From contig JACYLU010000025.1 of NCBI GenBank assembly GCA_015272325.1, forward strand, positions 1-64,000: DNA of 64,000 bases. Reading direction: 5' to 3'. The notes beneath the pieces are model-generated. The model did not search any database. It was not told the DNA's origin and worked only from the letters and a program-made list of their open reading frames with translations. A program made the translations under genes and the position numbers. This DNA comes from Synechococcales cyanobacterium C42_A2020_086 (GTDB lineage: Bacteria > Cyanobacteriota > Cyanobacteriia > Elainellales > Elainellaceae). Positions 1 through 9,561 of this stretch are shown here, one piece after another (within the stretch, counting starts at the first letter, position 1; each line of letters starts with the position of its first letter).

Positions 1-551
1 GACGCCTGCTGCTCGGGACTACAGATGCGGTTCACTAGCTCCCCGCCGTGGGGGGGGATGGGGTCGAATAGGTCAGTCAAAGTAGTTGCCTCTTGCTCAA
101 CTGCGTGGAATACGATTTACAACTCTCTGTAAACTTTATCGTTCCAAAAATGGTACCTTCAGGAGAGTTTTTGGCTAAATAGAAAAAATAACGCCATATT
201 TTGATATCTGCCTGCGAATTAACTCCTAATTGTTAATATAAAATTTTGCATGAATAAGGGAAAATCCCGACAAATATCCGCTAAACAACCGAGGGGATTT
301 ATAAATACAGAATGGTAGGCACCAGTTAAAGTGATTAATAAAATTAGAGATGCCACTCCAAATTTCATAATCTGGACGTGATTTGACACAACTTTGAAAG
401 CAGATTTGGCACTTGTAGTGTATATTCCGATGCATTGAAAATCACTCATCTATAGGGTTTTTGTGTCGTAAAGCACGAGAAAGCGGAGACAGAAATTTTG
501 CCTCCGCGAGAATTGATTCTTCAATGTGTCTAGTAATGCTTTTAGGCAAAT
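1..551. other. Non-coding left edge, no gene recognised
   Basis: AT-rich stretch between the window edge and the nucleotidase gene. Short open frames on the minus strand (for example 219-449) have weak start contexts and no recognisable protein family, so I do not call them. The only structure seen is a hairpin at 483-507, listed separately. Confidence 0.5.
480..510 (-). terminator. Possible intrinsic terminator of the nucleotidase gene
   Basis: Read on the minus strand, GCGGAG (502-507) pairs with CTCCGC (483-488) across a 13-nt loop and is followed by TTTCTC. It lies about 45 nt after the stop codon of the nucleotidase gene. The stem is short and the T-run interrupted, so this is tentative. 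Confidence 0.35.
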
Positions 552-1529
552 TTAAACGCTCGCTTTCTGCCGCAGCGAGTTCAGTACTGCCTCGTGGCAA
601 GCGCCATTGCTAACAATGACACCCTGATTGTTCACCAGTTTATCAGCTAACGAGAAATCCAGCGGCTGACCATACATATCAGTGACTCGTCCTCCCGCTT
701 CTTCGACAATAATTACGCCTGCTGCATGGTCCCAAATTCGCTCGCGATAATCGGGAGTTTTGGGTGAAGGCAGCCGCAAATACAGTGCTGCTTCGCCACA
801 GGCAACCACCCCATACTTTGCTTGGCTATCCATGCGTAGCGAGGCTGTCGTCATGCCAATGGCTCGGGCTAGTTCCTGCTGCTGCGAATGATCGCCGTGC
901 CCCGATTCCACACTTTCCACGAAACGAAAATGAGCGGCATCATCGGAATGGGCAACGCGAATCGGCTGAGGTTCGCCTCCGCTGAGCGGCATCATCGTTG
1001 CTCCGGCTCCGCGCACAGCCCTAAACAACACCCCAGCAGCGTCTGTGGTTTCCAATGTCAGTGCCGGACAAGCCAACACGCCCACCTTGACCTCGCCATC
1101 TTCCACGAGCGCAAGGGCAACGGCGTACTGCTCGCCGCGTAGAAAACCCTTCGTGCCGTCGATCGGGTCTAGCGTCCAGTAGCGCTGCCCAACCTGGCCG
1201 TTGCCGCGACCAATCCACTCAATCACGGTTTCAGGTGTTGCCTCCGTGAAGATAGATTGCACATGCTCTGTCGCCTGAGCAAGATAGGGAGCCATCTCGG
1301 GTTGGCTCAAAGCCGCTGCATCTTCTTCTGCCACAATCGGATCTGCGGGAAATGCCTCCGAAAGGACTTTGCAGATAATAGCCTGGGAGCCAAAATCGGC
1401 AATGGTAACTGGACTGCGGTCGCGTTTTTCAATGGCCTCAGGTCGAATCGTTTGACGAACCTGCTGGCACAGTTGAGCTGCCAATGTAACTGCTTCAATT
1501 GCAACGTGCTGTTCTCGCTCGTAAGCCAT
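552..1529 (-). CDS. 3'(2'),5'-bisphosphate nucleotidase, inositol monophosphatase superfamily
   Basis: 325 aa, the usual length for the HAL2/CysQ branch of the Mg-dependent, Li-sensitive phosphatases. The metal-binding motifs are visible: VAEED at residues 66-70, WTLDPIDGT at 118-126, and a C-terminal WDHAAG followed by EEAGG. By family it removes the 3'-phosphate of PAP or PAPS, clearing the by-product of sulfate assimilation and sulfotransfer; inositol phosphates or fructose-1,6-bisphosphate are possible alternative substrates. The FLRG sequence right after the second motif is typical of the PAP-phosphatase branch. It is cytosolic, with no signal peptide. It stands alone, about 130 bp from the next same-strand gene, and is followed by a possible terminator. 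Confidence is high for the superfamily and good for the substrate. Confidence 0.88.
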   Translation of the reverse strand: MAYEREQHVAIEAVTLAAQLCQQVRQTIRPEAIEKRDRSPVTIADFGSQAIICKVLSEAFPADPIVAEEDAAALSQPEMAPYLAQATEHVQSIFTEATPETVIEWIGRGNGQVGQRYWTLDPIDGTKGFLRGEQYAVALALVEDGEVKVGVLACPALTLETTDAAGVLFRAVRGAGATMMPLSGGEPQPIRVAHSDDAAHFRFVESVESGHGDHSQQQELARAIGMTTASLRMDSQAKYGVVACGEAALYLRLPSPKTPDYRERIWDHAAGVIIVEEAGGRVTDMYGQPLDFSLADKLVNNQGVIVSNGACHEAVLNSLRQKASV

Positions 1530-1661
1530 GAAAATTTAAGCCTCAGTTAGGGTTCTTCCCTGTTATACACTATGGAAATTTGTGAATTAGGGGGATGGAC
1601 AATGGAGGAGAGCGCGGAGACTCAGAAGCCAAGGCGCTGAGATCAAACACTGAGATAAGGA

Positions 1662-2447
1662 TTAACCTTGGCAAGAGCGCTGGGGTTTGCTGCGATCGAG
1701 TAGGAGTTGCCGCATAGCCAAGTACATGAACGGCGGAATGGTGTTGTAGTATCGTCTCCACAGGCGGCGCGGCTCTTGAATCAAGCGATAGAGCCACTCG
1801 AAACCGGTATATCTCACCCAGCGTGGTGCCCACTTATGAATTCCTGCATAGACCGGAAACGCCCCGCCCAAGCCCAACATGACAGCTTGGATTTTCCCTC
1901 TGTGCTGATGCATCCAAATTTCCTGTTTCGGGCAACCCAGCGAAACCAACACCACCCCAGCGCCGCTCCGGTTGATGGTTTGGATAATGGCTTCGTCCTC
2001 TTCAGCAGTTAAAGGGCGGAACGGCAATGGTTCCATGCCAGCAATTTGCAGCTGAGGAAACTCTCGGTTGAGCCGTGCCCGCATGCGCTCTAGGATCTCT
2101 GGTTGGGATCCCAGGAAGAAAACGCTGACGTTTTGGGTGGATAACCGCTCGCACAGCGCAATCAAAATATCCATACCAGCAACCCGATCCTGATTGGAAG
2201 CGCCCATGAGTTTCATCAACCAGACGAGGGGCATACCATCGGGAGTGACGAGATCGGCTCGTTTCAGCACTGTACCAAAGGTAGAGTCGGAGTGAGCCTC
2301 CATTAACATATGAACATTCGCGACACAGACGACTTTACTCAGCCGTTGACTTGCCCAGGTTAGGACTAGATCAATTTGGGCATCAAAGGGTAACGCTGTA
2401 ACTGGAAAACCGATAACACTCTGAATGGGGGGAAGTAGGTCTAACAT
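1662..2447 (-). CDS. WecB/TagA/CpsF family glycosyltransferase (GT26)
   Basis: 261 aa, full length for the family. The family core is visible: CVANVHMLMEA near residues 41-51, LVTPDGMPLVW near 66-76, then AGMDIL, FLGSQPE, and the C-terminal segment VSLGCPKQEIWM followed by GLGGAF and P.W. This fold transfers an N-acetylated amino sugar (often ManNAc) from a UDP donor to a lipid-linked acceptor at the cytoplasmic face of the membrane, in capsule, exopolysaccharide or teichoic-acid-like assembly. It lies 1.2 kb downstream of the Wzc-like and Wza-like genes on the same strand, which suggests exopolysaccharide synthesis. A perfect 16-bp palindrome lies 68 bp upstream of its start. The exact sugar cannot be read from sequence. 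Confidence 0.88.
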   Translation of the reverse strand: MLDLLPPIQSVIGFPVTALPFDAQIDLVLTWASQRLSKVVCVANVHMLMEAHSDSTFGTVLKRADLVTPDGMPLVWLMKLMGASNQDRVAGMDILIALCERLSTQNVSVFFLGSQPEILERMRARLNREFPQLQIAGMEPLPFRPLTAEEDEAIIQTINRSGAGVVLVSLGCPKQEIWMHQHRGKIQAVMLGLGGAFPVYAGIHKWAPRWVRYTGFEWLYRLIQEPRRLWRRYYNTIPPFMYLAMRQLLLDRSKPQRSCQG

Positions 2448-2514
2448 AATCCTGTGATGCTCGTAAGTGTTGTTGAGTCAGGGAACACAGGGTAGGACCG
2501 ATAGTGAAGTAGAA

Positions 2515-2530
2515 AGAGCGTTAACGCTCT
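2515..2530. promoter_or_regulatory. Perfect 16-bp palindrome upstream of the WecB-like gene
   Basis: AGAGCGTTAACGCTCT is fully self-complementary with no spacer. It sits 68 bp before the start codon of the minus-strand glycosyltransferase gene, where a dimeric repressor or activator could bind. There is no T-run beside it, so a terminator is less likely. Function is inferred from position only. Confidence 0.4.
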
Positions 2531-3131
2531 GGTTCAGATTTCAAGCAGTGGGGATGCCACTAGGGCAGTCAGATCAGAAACCGAACTAGCCTATCTACAA
2601 ACCGCTGTAAATGAGTAAATCTCCCTGAGAATTTCACGATTTCCCTGCTATTGTTTTTGTGCGGGGCTATCGCATTGCTTCTGTGGCGTGGAGTTGGTGC
2701 CCGGGTATCGATGGTTGACTAGCTCCTGTGACACGGCTCTGCGACACGGGTAGACGATTCGACAGAACGAACTCATCTGGAAACAGAAATATCTGGAGAC
2801 AGAAGCAGCTCTGCACGCAAACGTCATACACCTGATTACAAAAACTCGTTGCAGCGCCTCCTAGAAGACGCAACTGTAGAGGGTAGATGGAATGAAGCGT
2901 GATAGTCTATTCCCAGGCAATGGCACCGTGACTGTTGAGAACAGGGTGATGCTGAAAAGATGCAGCATCCTTGACTAAAGGAGCAAGACATCCATTCCTA
3001 CAACGAATTGTTATCTTAGCCACAGAATCTCAGTCACAGATGTGTCACAGATGCAGTGAATTATTACTCCCTACTGCGGGTAGATACAGCAGACCATAGG
3101 AACGAACGCAGATAGGAGCATTTTTAACATT

Positions 3132-3157
3132 GTCCAGCAGCCAAGTCCAGCAGCCAA
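3132..3157. repeat. 13-bp perfect tandem duplication
   Basis: GTCCAGCAGCCAA occurs at 3132-3144 and again immediately at 3145-3157. It is one of many two-copy head-to-tail duplications in the non-coding DNA of this window. Confidence 0.9.
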
Positions 3158-3656
3158 TAAAGGGTAGATGCGGCTAGCAGGGTTTATCAATACTGAGTGA
3201 ACTCACTTTATCGACTTCATGGACTTCATGAACTCCCGGAGAAGACACGTTATATCTTTCCGTACTCCATCCACAAAACCAGGAAAATTAGACAAAATTT
3301 CAGTTGAAAATGTGGAACTGAGCGGCTGTGCACGAAATATTTAGATTATACCGTGGCATATTCAGGCAGCTAAAAGCAAGAGGTTTGCGTAGAAATCGGG
3401 AGTTTTCATTAAAAATTTATAAATTAGTTTATAAATCAGTCGCGCTACGACTCCATACCATGCATCTCTTGTGTTCAAAAGATAAAGCCAGATAGCATAA
3501 TTCAAGCCCGTAAGGACGCATCACCACTGGGCAACACGTCCTGATTCTCATTGATCTTCAATAAGGGTCAACAGGCTGACCTTTCAACAGGTATGGCTCC
3601 TCGACACGATGCTGCTGAGCACGACCCGTGGCTGAACCGTTTAGGTGTGAATTGAG

Positions 3657-5900
3657 TTAAGCCTGAGTTGATTTTTGCAGAATGACTCCCAAGGCTTGTG
3701 TACTAGAAATCTTTAGCTGTTCCAGGGTTTGCTCTAGTAGAGATCGTTTGAGCTTGCCGAGTTCCACCACCAGCATGACACCATCGGTATGAGCCGTCAC
3801 TAAATAGGAGTCAGCAAATCCTAACAGCGGTGGCGTATCGTAAATGATGAGATCAAAAGTTTTGTGGGCTTGCTCCATAAGATGATGCATTCTCTGAGAC
3901 GACAGCAAGCGCGTGGGGTCAGGAGGGGTGGGTCCTGCTGTCAGCACATAGAGATTCGGCTCTAGTGGCGACCGTTGCAACACTTGACTAACTTCGGCAT
4001 CACCCGAGAGTACATCCACCAAGCCTTTGTCATTGGTGAGGTTGAGATACTCATGCAATCGTGGGCAGCGCAGATCGGTGTCTATCACCAGCACCCGTTG
4101 ATCCATGGCTGCGGCTGCTTGAGCGAGATAGGCCGCGACTGTGGTTTTGCCTTCGCCCGGAGCCGTGGAGCTGATGACAAACGAGCGAATTGGAGTATCG
4201 GAGTTGAGCAGCCGAATATTAGCGTGCAGCGAGCGAAACGCTTCAAAGAAACTATCAGCTCGATCCAGACTACTGGTGCGACGGGTTTCAACAATCTCAG
4301 CCGGAGTCGGACGCGGTGCACCAAACAGGCTCAGCCGGAATCCCGATTCGACAAGGGCCTCGTTATAAGGAATGCTGCCTAGCAGTGGCATTCGCACCAA
4401 TCGCTTCAACTCCTCGGCAGTGTAAATCACTTCGGTGAGTCGATCAAACAGTAATGCAGACCCCACACCCAGCAGCAATCCCAAAATAGCTCCCAAGATC
4501 AAGTTTTGCGACATGCTGCTCACTGTGGGTAGGGGTTCGGTAGCCGGGGTCAAGACTTCCCAGGGCACTTCGCGCTGCGCTGCCTCGATCTGCAATGCCT
4601 GCTGCTTCGCCAGAAACTGGTTCAGCGTCTGGGTGGCAATTTCTAACTCCCGCTGAATATCTGCATATTGTCGAGATACACCTGAAAGCTCCCGGACTCC
4701 CGAGTTGAGCGAACTGAGGGTTTCCCGTAGCGCCTGTTCTCGAACTTGCAACGCCTGAATTTTGCTGAGCACTTCACGCTGGGCTTGGGTCCCTTCTCGG
4801 GACAGGATACTCAGCAGATTTTGCCGTTCTTCCCGCAGCACCTGCATATCAGGCGTAGTGTCGAGAAACACCGTCGATGTGGCGGCAATTTTGGCGTCGA
4901 GTTCCAGCAGTCGGTTTAGGAGAGCCTGATAGCGTGGATTCTCACTGAGAGCAGCGGACGCTGCCGTTTCGCTGGGCTGAGAGGCAAGCTGACTCTGCAA
5001 ATCGCTGTAGAGGGCACGAATTTGCTCAAGCTCAACCTGAGCTTCCAACTGCTGCTGCGAGAAGGCACCGACTTGATTTGACAACTGCTGCCCGCGCGAC
5101 TCGGGATCGATCAAGTTATGCCGCAGCCGCAACTGTTCTAGGCGATCTTGCAAGGTGGCCACCCGCTGTTCTAAATCGGGTAATTTTTTGTTGACAAACT
5201 GCGTGGCACGGTTAATGTCGGTCTGCCGGGAGGCAAGGCTGTAGTTCAAGTACGCCTGCGACAACAGCTCAAGGAACGTCTGCACCTCGTTGGGATCAAC
5301 TCCCTGATAGGTCGCCTGAATAATGTTAGAGTCTTTGCCAACGACGCCGACGCTCACCCGCCGCACCACCGACTTATAGCACGGATCGTTCGCCGTTTCG
5401 CCGAGGTTCGCGGTGGACGTCTCGTCTAGGTTTGCCGAAGATGCCGCTGGAACTGACGGTTCTGCAGTGGACTCAGGCGGGGTAGAATTTCCCCCAAACG
5501 CCTGACACACGGCGGGATACTCTTGCTTCAGCTTCTCGAAGACGGGCACCAAAATCTTAGGACTGCTGAGAATCCGCAGGAGATCCTCATTCACAGTTGG
5601 TGTTTTAGTGGCAGGGGGACCTTGCTCGCTGGTTAGCGTTCCGGGTACAGACGAAATAATTTCAGTCTCCGCCGTCATGGACTGCACCAAAATTTCCAGG
5701 CGAGCGCTGTAGATGGGGGTATCAGTGAGGGCTTTGAGTCCTGCGGCCCCGGTTACCGCCGCCGTGACACCCAGCACCAGCAAGAGCTTGCGCCGCAGCG
5801 CTGCAAACAACTGTCCCACGTTGAGTCCACTTTCGGGGACTGGTTGCAATGGAACGATTTCGGTTTGAGACGGTGATTGAATATACTGTCCAGCCTTCAT
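3657..5900 (-). CDS. Wzc-like polysaccharide co-polymerase / bacterial tyrosine kinase
   Basis: 747 aa, inner-membrane protein that would regulate chain length and export of an exopolysaccharide. Order of parts: Wzz domain with a first membrane segment near residues 35-60; a long periplasmic region rich in Gln, Glu and Leu (about 230-430) predicted as coiled coil; a second membrane segment near 465-485; then a cytoplasmic BY-kinase domain. The kinase shows Walker A APGEGKTT (580-587), Walker A' VIDTD (about 605-609) and a Walker B-like IIYDTPP (about 685-691). The C terminus ends STQA and lacks the usual tyrosine cluster. It follows the Wza-like gene by 165 bp on the same strand, the normal Wza-Wzc arrangement. 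The start codon is ATG at 5900. Confidence 0.92.
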   Translation of the reverse strand: MKAGQYIQSPSQTEIVPLQPVPESGLNVGQLFAALRRKLLLVLGVTAAVTGAAGLKALTDTPIYSARLEILVQSMTAETEIISSVPGTLTSEQGPPATKTPTVNEDLLRILSSPKILVPVFEKLKQEYPAVCQAFGGNSTPPESTAEPSVPAASSANLDETSTANLGETANDPCYKSVVRRVSVGVVGKDSNIIQATYQGVDPNEVQTFLELLSQAYLNYSLASRQTDINRATQFVNKKLPDLEQRVATLQDRLEQLRLRHNLIDPESRGQQLSNQVGAFSQQQLEAQVELEQIRALYSDLQSQLASQPSETAASAALSENPRYQALLNRLLELDAKIAATSTVFLDTTPDMQVLREERQNLLSILSREGTQAQREVLSKIQALQVREQALRETLSSLNSGVRELSGVSRQYADIQRELEIATQTLNQFLAKQQALQIEAAQREVPWEVLTPATEPLPTVSSMSQNLILGAILGLLLGVGSALLFDRLTEVIYTAEELKRLVRMPLLGSIPYNEALVESGFRLSLFGAPRPTPAEIVETRRTSSLDRADSFFEAFRSLHANIRLLNSDTPIRSFVISSTAPGEGKTTVAAYLAQAAAAMDQRVLVIDTDLRCPRLHEYLNLTNDKGLVDVLSGDAEVSQVLQRSPLEPNLYVLTAGPTPPDPTRLLSSQRMHHLMEQAHKTFDLIIYDTPPLLGFADSYLVTAHTDGVMLVVELGKLKRSLLEQTLEQLKISSTQALGVILQKSTQA

Positions 5901-6065
5901 CCAATTCTCCCCTGTAAACTGGTCAACGCGTATTCTGTGGGCGCTTCAGCGATGGTAGTCATCGTTGGAAGCAGGGTGACTCAGCTCCGCCAGCCGCCTA
6001 GTCAATGGTTCGAGAACATCGAGGTTGATAACTCTGCTGAGAGTCAGTTCAGAGCCATCTGAGAG

Positions 6066-7670
6066 TCATCTGAAAATTCTCAGAAACTGGAACGGCAATC
6101 CCAGAATCGAGAAGATACCTTGCAGTGGGCTGAGAATCGAGCCGATGGTGTCGGAGACATTGGCCAAATCTGAGGGACTAACAATCACAATGTCGTTGTT
6201 GCGCAGCGTTGGGTTATTCGCCGCATCAATGCCCTGGCTGAAGTCCACTGGGATTTCCTGCCGAGAAACGGTGCCATCGGGGTTGAGCCGCACGAGCTGC
6301 ACCCGACTTTCCCGTGCCCGCTCGTTGAAGCCGCCTGCCGCCAGAATTGCCTGATTCAGCGGCGTGTTGGGTGCCACCTCTACCGTGCCCGGCCGGGTCA
6401 CTTCCCCGACGACATTCACCTGAATTTTGTCGGGAGAGAAGCTAGCGGCGGCAAGCTGGGTGGCTGTAGCGGCGTCAATGTCATCGGGCACGGCCGGAAT
6501 GACAATCGTATCGCCGGGTTGCAAAATTGCATCTTGGCGGGCATCACCCTGTTGCAGCAGCGCCCACAGGTCCACCTCAAACACTTGCTCACCGGCAGAG
6601 CGGGTCAGCCGCCGCACTTGGACCCGGCGAATATCCGCTAGCGGTTTGATGCCCCCTGCAACCTGGATGGCTCGCGTGACGGTGGGTGGAGTCGTTACCG
6701 CGCCGCTAGCCTGCCCCGCAACACCAGCTTCGGGGGTGCGAGTCACGCCGCCGGTCACAGTGTAGGTTCCCGGTCGATAGACTTCACCAACCACGGCAAT
6801 GTTAACTGGCTGGTTCGAGTCGGCCGAGAAGCTGGTGGTATTGAGCAGCGGTGCCTCGGCCAGATTGACCTCGGTTTCTGGCACCACAATCGTGTCGCCA
6901 TCTCGCAGCGAGACGTCGTAGGCTAAGTTACCCGTTTGCACGAGCTGCCAGAGATCAACGTTGATCACCTGTTCGCCGCCGTTGGGCTGAGGACGACGGA
7001 TCTGCACCTGCCGCAAGTCGGCAATCTGGGTGATGCCGCCAGCTGCCTCGAGCAGTTGAGTGACCCGGGGCAACTGGGGATTGTCAGCGGCGATCGGAAT
7101 TGTGTAAGTACCAGGACGATTGACTTCTCCCGCAATCCCGATCTGTAGCGGTCGCCGCCGAATCAAGCTGATCGTGACATTGGGACGGCGCAGGTACTGG
7201 CTGTAGGCACGGGTCAGGGTGGCAGTCGCTTCTTCAACGGTTTGCCCCCGCACGGAAATGGGACCGACCAGTGGTAGATTTAGGCTGCCATCGATCTGCA
7301 GATCATGCTCGCCGCTGTATTGGGGAGCCTGGAATAGGTCAATCCGGATGCGGTCCCCTGCTCCGAGTGTGTACGGCGTTTCAACGGCAGCGGGTGCCGG
7401 AGGCGGGCTGCCCGAGGGAGCCGTCGGAAGTCCTGTTCCCGGCTGGTACTGAATGCCCGGAATCGGCTGCGTAGGAACCCCTGGAACGAGCTGTGTCTGC
7501 GGGGTTTGAGCGACTGAACTGGCTGGCGTACTGGAGGAAGTCCCTAATGCAGGACTCGCTGGAGCAGGCACCGTGAATGCCATCACCGAGGTGGCAGGGG
7601 TGAGCACCATGCAGCTGGTTAACCCAAGGGAAACCCAGCGTAAAGATTTCACGAAATACGGGCGTGGCAT
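6066..7670 (-). CDS. Wza-like polysaccharide export protein with SLBB domains
   Basis: About 534 aa from the ATG at 7670; a TTG seven codons upstream keeps the frame open but has no ribosome-binding site. The N terminus carries a signal-like hydrophobic stretch ending near ATSVMA, then a Pro/Ser-rich linker. Next comes the Poly_export domain (YTLGAGDRIRIDLFQ onwards, LVGPISVRGQTVEEA), then repeated SLBB units recognisable by G.V.RPGTY or GEVTRPGTVEV followed by A.GGI or AAGGF. By family it forms or gates the outer-membrane or periplasmic channel for exopolysaccharide. No lipobox cysteine of the E. coli Wza type is evident. It is probably co-transcribed with the kinase gene downstream. Confidence 0.9.
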   Translation of the reverse strand: MPRPYFVKSLRWVSLGLTSCMVLTPATSVMAFTVPAPASPALGTSSSTPASSVAQTPQTQLVPGVPTQPIPGIQYQPGTGLPTAPSGSPPPAPAAVETPYTLGAGDRIRIDLFQAPQYSGEHDLQIDGSLNLPLVGPISVRGQTVEEATATLTRAYSQYLRRPNVTISLIRRRPLQIGIAGEVNRPGTYTIPIAADNPQLPRVTQLLEAAGGITQIADLRQVQIRRPQPNGGEQVINVDLWQLVQTGNLAYDVSLRDGDTIVVPETEVNLAEAPLLNTTSFSADSNQPVNIAVVGEVYRPGTYTVTGGVTRTPEAGVAGQASGAVTTPPTVTRAIQVAGGIKPLADIRRVQVRRLTRSAGEQVFEVDLWALLQQGDARQDAILQPGDTIVIPAVPDDIDAATATQLAAASFSPDKIQVNVVGEVTRPGTVEVAPNTPLNQAILAAGGFNERARESRVQLVRLNPDGTVSRQEIPVDFSQGIDAANNPTLRNNDIVIVSPSDLANVSDTIGSILSPLQGIFSILGLPFQFLRIFR

Positions 7671-7781
7671 AGGCAAGTACGTAACGTGCAAGGAGGCTCA
7701 GTTTTGATCAGCAAACGCCGCAAAACAGGCGCTGCTCAATCCATCCGTCTTCCTCCTTTCTGCAACGCCTTAACTCTTGAA

Positions 7782-7804
7782 TCCGCGAAATCTCGCGGAG
7801 TTTT
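7782..7804 (+). terminator. GC-rich hairpin with T4 between divergent genes
   Basis: TCCGCGA (7782-7788), loop AATC, TCGCGGA (7793-7799), then GTTTT. It looks like a short intrinsic terminator on the plus strand but lies in the upstream region of the plus-strand oxidoreductase, so it could be a leader attenuator or simply a transcription barrier between divergent units. Confidence 0.4.
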
Positions 7805-7911
7805 GGCGAACTTTATCTAAACTTTAATTATTGATTAGAGGAATAATGAGCTAAATAACTCCTTATGACGCATCAAATTCAGCCAATGTTGCAGGAGGTC
7901 TGGTCATTTCT

Positions 7912-9096
7912 ATGACCCAATCTTATGACTGGATTGTGGTGGGTGGTGGGCTAGCAGGCTGCGCCCTGGGTTACGAGCTAGCAAGAGCTGGCTTCACGGT
8001 GCTGCTGATCGACCCAGATCGGCACAGCGCCACGCGCTACAGCTACGGCGGCATTGCCTACTGGTCGGGCACGACGCCCCTAACCCAGCAGCTCTGTCAA
8101 GAAGGCATCGCCCTCCATCGCCAGTTGCCGCAGGAGCTAGGAGCAGAAACGCATTTTTGCGACATTAATCTGCTGTTGACGATTGATCCAGACCGCAATC
8201 CGACGGAAGTGGCAGCAGCCTATGCCAGTTGTGCCCTGCTGCCAACCCTACTTTCTCCGCAAGACGCTCACCAGCTAGAGCCACTGCTGAATCCAGCCGT
8301 TATCGCAGGGGCACTGCAGTTGCCGCATGGGCAGGTTTGCCCAGAAGCACTGATGGCAGCCTATCGGCAAGCCTTGCAGCAGCTAGGGGGTGAGATCCTC
8401 CAAGACACGGTAACTGGGATGCAGCCAACCGGCAGCGCTCAGGCGGTGAAGACGGCTCTAGCTACCTACTCTGGGGCGAATGTGGCCATTTGTGCGGGAG
8501 CCTGGAGTCGGGCTTTGCTCAAGGCTGCGGGCTATGCTGTGCGGCTCTACTTTACTCAAGCAGAGCTAGTGGAAACACCGCCAGTGGAGGTGCGACTGCA
8601 CTCGCTAATCATGCCGGCAGAGCTGAAGCGCTTTGGCATGGAAGCAACGGCAGGACAGGCAGACACCGAGCCGCTGTGGGATGAGCCAGGGCACGAAATT
8701 CTGCCGCCGATCCTCGATGCGGGGGTGGTGCAGCTACAGGACGGCCGCCTGCGTATGGGGCAAGTCAGCCGCACCCTCACCGATCCGCTGGCTGTTGTAG
8801 ACGCAGAAGCGAGCGAAGCTGCCATCCGCGCCGCTGTAGGACGACTGTTGCCGGCGCTAGAGCATCTGCCCGGCCAATGGTGCTGCTGCCTCGTATCCTT
8901 CAGTGGTGACCGCCTGCCGCTCGTGGGCGCGTTGCCAGCCTGGGAGGGAGTGCATTTGTTTGCGGGCTTTAGTAACCCGTTTGCGCTGCTGCCGCCGGTG
9001 GCTCGCCGCTTTGCTCAAGCTGCTGCCACAGGGCAAGCCGATGAGCTATTGGCTCAGCTGGCCCCCAGTCGCTTTCCACCGTTGGCTTCTCAATGA
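7912..9096 (+). CDS. FAD-dependent oxidoreductase, DAO (glycine/D-amino-acid oxidase) family
   Basis: 394 aa. A Rossmann FAD-binding motif GGGLAG lies at residues 11-16 in the context DWIVVGGG, followed by the acid-containing strand LLIDPD. The C-terminal part contains FSGDRLPLVG and a HLFAGFSNPFALLPP segment matching the second FAD-contact region of DAO enzymes. By family it oxidises an amine, amino acid or similar substrate with FAD; the substrate is not deducible. There is no signal peptide. It is divergent from the polysaccharide export gene and followed 95 bp later by a YggT gene. An AGGAGG sequence lies upstream but further from the ATG than usual. Confidence 0.82.
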   Translation: MTQSYDWIVVGGGLAGCALGYELARAGFTVLLIDPDRHSATRYSYGGIAYWSGTTPLTQQLCQEGIALHRQLPQELGAETHFCDINLLLTIDPDRNPTEVAAAYASCALLPTLLSPQDAHQLEPLLNPAVIAGALQLPHGQVCPEALMAAYRQALQQLGGEILQDTVTGMQPTGSAQAVKTALATYSGANVAICAGAWSRALLKAAGYAVRLYFTQAELVETPPVEVRLHSLIMPAELKRFGMEATAGQADTEPLWDEPGHEILPPILDAGVVQLQDGRLRMGQVSRTLTDPLAVVDAEASEAAIRAAVGRLLPALEHLPGQWCCCLVSFSGDRLPLVGALPAWEGVHLFAGFSNPFALLPPVARRFAQAAATGQADELLAQLAPSRFPPLASQ

Positions 9097-9122
9097 ATAG
9101 ATTCGGCAAATCCGCAGATCCG

Positions 9123-9137
9123 CTAGACTAAGTCTAG
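9123..9137. promoter_or_regulatory. 15-bp palindrome before the YggT gene
   Basis: CTAGACT, a single A, then AGTCTAG: seven base pairs with a one-base centre, 55 bp upstream of the YggT start. It is too tight for a hairpin loop, so an operator is more plausible than a terminator. Role inferred only from symmetry and position. Confidence 0.35.
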
Positions 9138-9191
9138 GTCACTTCCAAATCTGCCCTAGATTGGGCTACAGGATTTTTCAAGGACGGTTTT

Positions 9192-9470
9192 ATGGCACTA
9201 ATTGCACAGGCGCTAGCGACGTTTCTCAATTTCTACTTCGTACTGTTGATTGTGCGGATTCTGTTGAGCTGGTTTCCCACCATTGAGTGGTACAAGCAAC
9301 CCTTTGCTGCCCTGAGCCAGGTTACCGATCCTTATCTCAACATTTTCCGTTCCTTTATTCCACCCTTGGGCGGCATCGACTTCTCACCAATCCTGGCCAT
9401 TTTTGTCCTGCAAATTGCCTCTAGCCTGTTTATGCAGGCAGCTCAAGCGATTGCCTACACCATGTACTAG
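9192..9470 (+). CDS. YggT family membrane protein
   Basis: 92 aa with two hydrophobic segments (about residues 7-28 and 63-88) separated by the family signature: RILLSWFPT, then DPYLNIFRSFIPPLGGIDFSPILAI. YggT (Ycf19) proteins are small inner-membrane or thylakoid proteins linked in cyanobacteria and chloroplasts to nucleoid distribution and cytochrome b6 haem handling; the precise role is unsettled. It starts at the ATG after AAGGACGG. The gene stands alone on its strand, with coaBC convergent downstream. Confidence 0.9.
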   Translation: MALIAQALATFLNFYFVLLIVRILLSWFPTIEWYKQPFAALSQVTDPYLNIFRSFIPPLGGIDFSPILAIFVLQIASSLFMQAAQAIAYTMY

Positions 9471-9561
9471 AGGATACCAGAACGCATACTCAGTCCCTAG
9501 GTTTGGCAGCCAATGTGTCGCGGGGTGGCTAGAGCACATGCTAGTCTGTCCTTCCTGCCCA

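Larger units (their letters stand above)
2448..3656. other. 1.2-kb intergenic region in the polysaccharide locus
   Basis: No convincing gene; a 68-codon minus-strand frame at 2667-2873 has no family signature. The region holds the palindrome at 2515-2530 and three short tandem duplications: an 11-bp unit at 3033-3054 (GTCACAGATG plus T or C), GTCCAGCAGCCAA twice at 3132-3157, and GACTTCATG twice at 3213-3230. It separates the kinase gene from the WecB-like gene, and its length suggests a separate promoter for the latter. Confidence 0.5.

Noticed and set aside
219-449. 76-codon minus-strand open frame near the left edge with a hydrophobic stretch
   Set aside because: Weak start context, AT-rich composition and no recognisable family; an overlapping frame (226-435) is equally open.
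2667-2873. 68-codon minus-strand open frame
   Set aside because: No homologous features and surrounded by non-coding DNA with short duplications.
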